Part shown: positions 31,702 to 32,905 of the stretch, in pieces | How the letters are laid out: each line of letters starts with the position of its first letter | Position numbering within the stretch: the first letter of the stretch is position 1 | DNA from: Streptomyces sp. A012304 | GTDB lineage: Bacteria > Actinomycetota > Actinomycetes > Streptomycetales > Streptomycetaceae | Length of the DNA stretch: 32,905 bases | Reading direction: 5' to 3' | NCBI RefSeq assembly: GCF_026008495.1 | Contig: NZ_BQUN01000111.1 | Coordinates: forward strand, 18,909-51,813 | Made by a program: the position numbers and the translations under genes | The notes under the pieces: generated by a model | The model's database searches: none | Told to the model about the DNA's origin: nothing | Seen by the model: only the letters and a program-made list of their open reading frames with translations

Positions 31702-32886
31702 ATGCAGCACCGCATCATCGTCCTCGGAGCTGGATACACCGGAGCCGTCGCCGCCGGGCGCCTCGCGAAGCGGCTGCACCGCGAGGACGTCACCATCACC
31801 CTCGTCAACGCCGATCCCGACTTCGTGGAGCGGGTCCGGCTGCACCAGCTCGCCGTCGGCCAGGACCTCAGGCCCCGGCCCTTCAGCGAGATGTTCGCGG
31901 GCACCGGCGTCGCACTGAGGCTCGCGAAGGTCACCGCCGTCGACGTCGACCGCCGGACCGTCTCCGTCCGCGACGCCGACGGCGCCGAGGAACTGGAGTA
32001 CGACACCCTCGTGTACGCCCTCGGCAGCGGCTGGAACGACCAGGGTGTCCCGGGCACCGCCGAGCACGCCCACGAGATCGCCGGCCGCCCCGGAGCGCTG
32101 CGGCTGCGCGAGCGCCTGGCCCGCCTGGAGGCCGGACAGCCCGTGGTCGTGGTCGGCGGCGGCCTCACCGGCCTGGAGGCCGCGACGGAGATCGCCGAAA
32201 CCCGCCCGGACCTCGACGTGGCCCTCGCCGCCCGCGGCGCCCTCGGCGACTGGCTCTCGGACAAGGGCCGCCGGCACCTGCGGAAGGTCTTCGACACCCT
32301 CGGCATCACCGTCCACGAGCACGCCGCCGTCACCGCGGTCGAGGCCGACCGCGTCATCACCGCCGAAGGCGGCACGATCCCCGCCGCGGTCACCGTGTGG
32401 ACCACCGGGTTCGCCGTCCACCCGATCGCGCGGGCCACCACCCTGGAGGTCACCGACAGCGGCCAGATCGTCGTCGACCGGACCATGCGCTCGGTGTCGC
32501 ACCCGGAGGTGTACGCCGTCGGTGACGCGGCCATGGTGAAGGGCCCCGGCGACAAGCCGCTGCGGATGTCCTGCGCCTCGGGCGTTCCCGCCGCGTGGCA
32601 GGCCGCCGACGCCATCGCGGCCCGCCTGACCGCCGGAAAGCTGCCGAACGTGCCGCTCCGCTACTTCAACCAGTGCATCTCGCTGGGCCGCAGGGACGGC
32701 CTGATCCAGTACGTCACCGCCGACGACCGCGCCGTCCGCGCCGCCCTCACCGGACGGCTCGCCGCCGCCTACAAGGAACTGATCTGCAAGGGCGCGGCCT
32801 GGGGCGTCGCCAACCCGCTGCTCCTGCCGACCCGCCGCCGCCACGTCGTACGCCGGCCCGCCCCCGAGGCCAGGATGTCAGCCTGA
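31702..32886 (+). CDS. NDH-2-like FAD/NAD(P)-dependent oxidoreductase
   Basis: 394-aa flavoprotein of the two-dinucleotide-binding-domain family. The FAD Rossmann motif is GAGYTGAVAAGRL (residues 8-20), and the NAD(P) Rossmann motif is VVVVGGGLTGLEAATEIAE (about 150-168). The FAD contact is VYAVGDAAMV (about 272-281). It resembles type II NADH dehydrogenases and ferredoxin/quinone reductases, but has no clear C-terminal membrane helix. GGAG is 7 nt before the ATG. It follows an ECF41 sigma factor, the usual partner type for this group, and a Rex/Crp-like site, suggesting redox-responsive control. The natural electron acceptor is unknown. Confidence 0.85.
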   Translation: MQHRIIVLGAGYTGAVAAGRLAKRLHREDVTITLVNADPDFVERVRLHQLAVGQDLRPRPFSEMFAGTGVALRLAKVTAVDVDRRTVSVRDADGAEELEYDTLVYALGSGWNDQGVPGTAEHAHEIAGRPGALRLRERLARLEAGQPVVVVGGGLTGLEAATEIAETRPDLDVALAARGALGDWLSDKGRRHLRKVFDTLGITVHEHAAVTAVEADRVITAEGGTIPAAVTVWTTGFAVHPIARATTLEVTDSGQIVVDRTMRSVSHPEVYAVGDAAMVKGPGDKPLRMSCASGVPAAWQAADAIAARLTAGKLPNVPLRYFNQCISLGRRDGLIQYVTADDRAVRAALTGRLAAAYKELICKGAAWGVANPLLLPTRRRHVVRRPAPEARMSA

Positions 32887-32905
32887 CCGACCCATGTGAA
32901 GCGGG

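Overview
The window is about 72% G+C with almost every third codon position G or C. It uses GTG starts, contains rare TTA (bldA-type) codons, and carries SCO2400-family, SPW-repeat and MSMEG_6728-family proteins and several NarL-type two-component systems. Together these point to a Streptomyces or very close relative. It reads as chromosomal accessory/arm-type content: no rRNA, tRNA, transposase, CRISPR array or phage gene was seen.

Layout. (1) 1-5.7 kb: secreted polysaccharide-degrading enzymes, namely a CBM35-PL9 pectate lyase (minus) and a Tat-exported GH97 glycosidase (plus). Each has a recognisable promoter and a LacI-type palindrome at or just after the predicted transcription start. 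Between them lie a bldA-dependent (TTA-containing) family 2 glycosyltransferase and an SPW membrane protein. (2) 5.9-10.2 kb: MMPL transporter, sensor kinase and NarL-type regulator. A perfect 13-bp hairpin separates transporter from kinase, and a 34-codon open frame bridges kinase and regulator with ATGA overlaps at both ends. (3) 10.3-14.2 kb: the most interesting locus, a two-gene translationally coupled operon of a four-TM SLATT/DUF4231 protein and a 996-aa TIR-TM-WD40 (about 14 blades) protein, a plausible immune/conflict system. (4) 14.3-16.9 kb: SCO2400-family zinc-ribbon membrane protein, a 45-aa TM protein, and an ODP-like metallo-beta-lactamase-fold protein with an altered metal-ligand set. 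(5) 16.9-22.1 kb (minus): a second MMPL-kinase-regulator operon, preceded by a Tat-exported MBL-fold hydrolase and a perfect 24-bp palindrome. (6) 22.2-26.1 kb: a class A beta-lactamase-like serine hydrolase divergent from a LysR regulator, a four/five-TM protein, and a TTA-containing B3-like MBL protein. (7) 26.2-30.4 kb: hairpin-forming tandem repeats, a pyrimidine-dimer-glycosylase-like protein, then a MocR-type regulator, DapA-family aldolase/lyase and MFS transporter. (8) 30.6-32.9 kb: an ECF41 sigma factor and an NDH-2-like flavoprotein oxidoreductase with a Rex/Crp-like operator between them.

Taken together, the window is a set of small regulated cassettes, most carrying their own operator. 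Themes are polymer degradation (LacI-type control), export or envelope stress (two MMPL-TCS modules), beta-lactam-like hydrolases (one serine, three MBL-fold), metabolite sensing (MocR-DapA-MFS; ECF41-flavoprotein) and a candidate defence operon. All functions are read from motifs by eye. No database search was run, and promoter and operator calls are pattern-based inferences.
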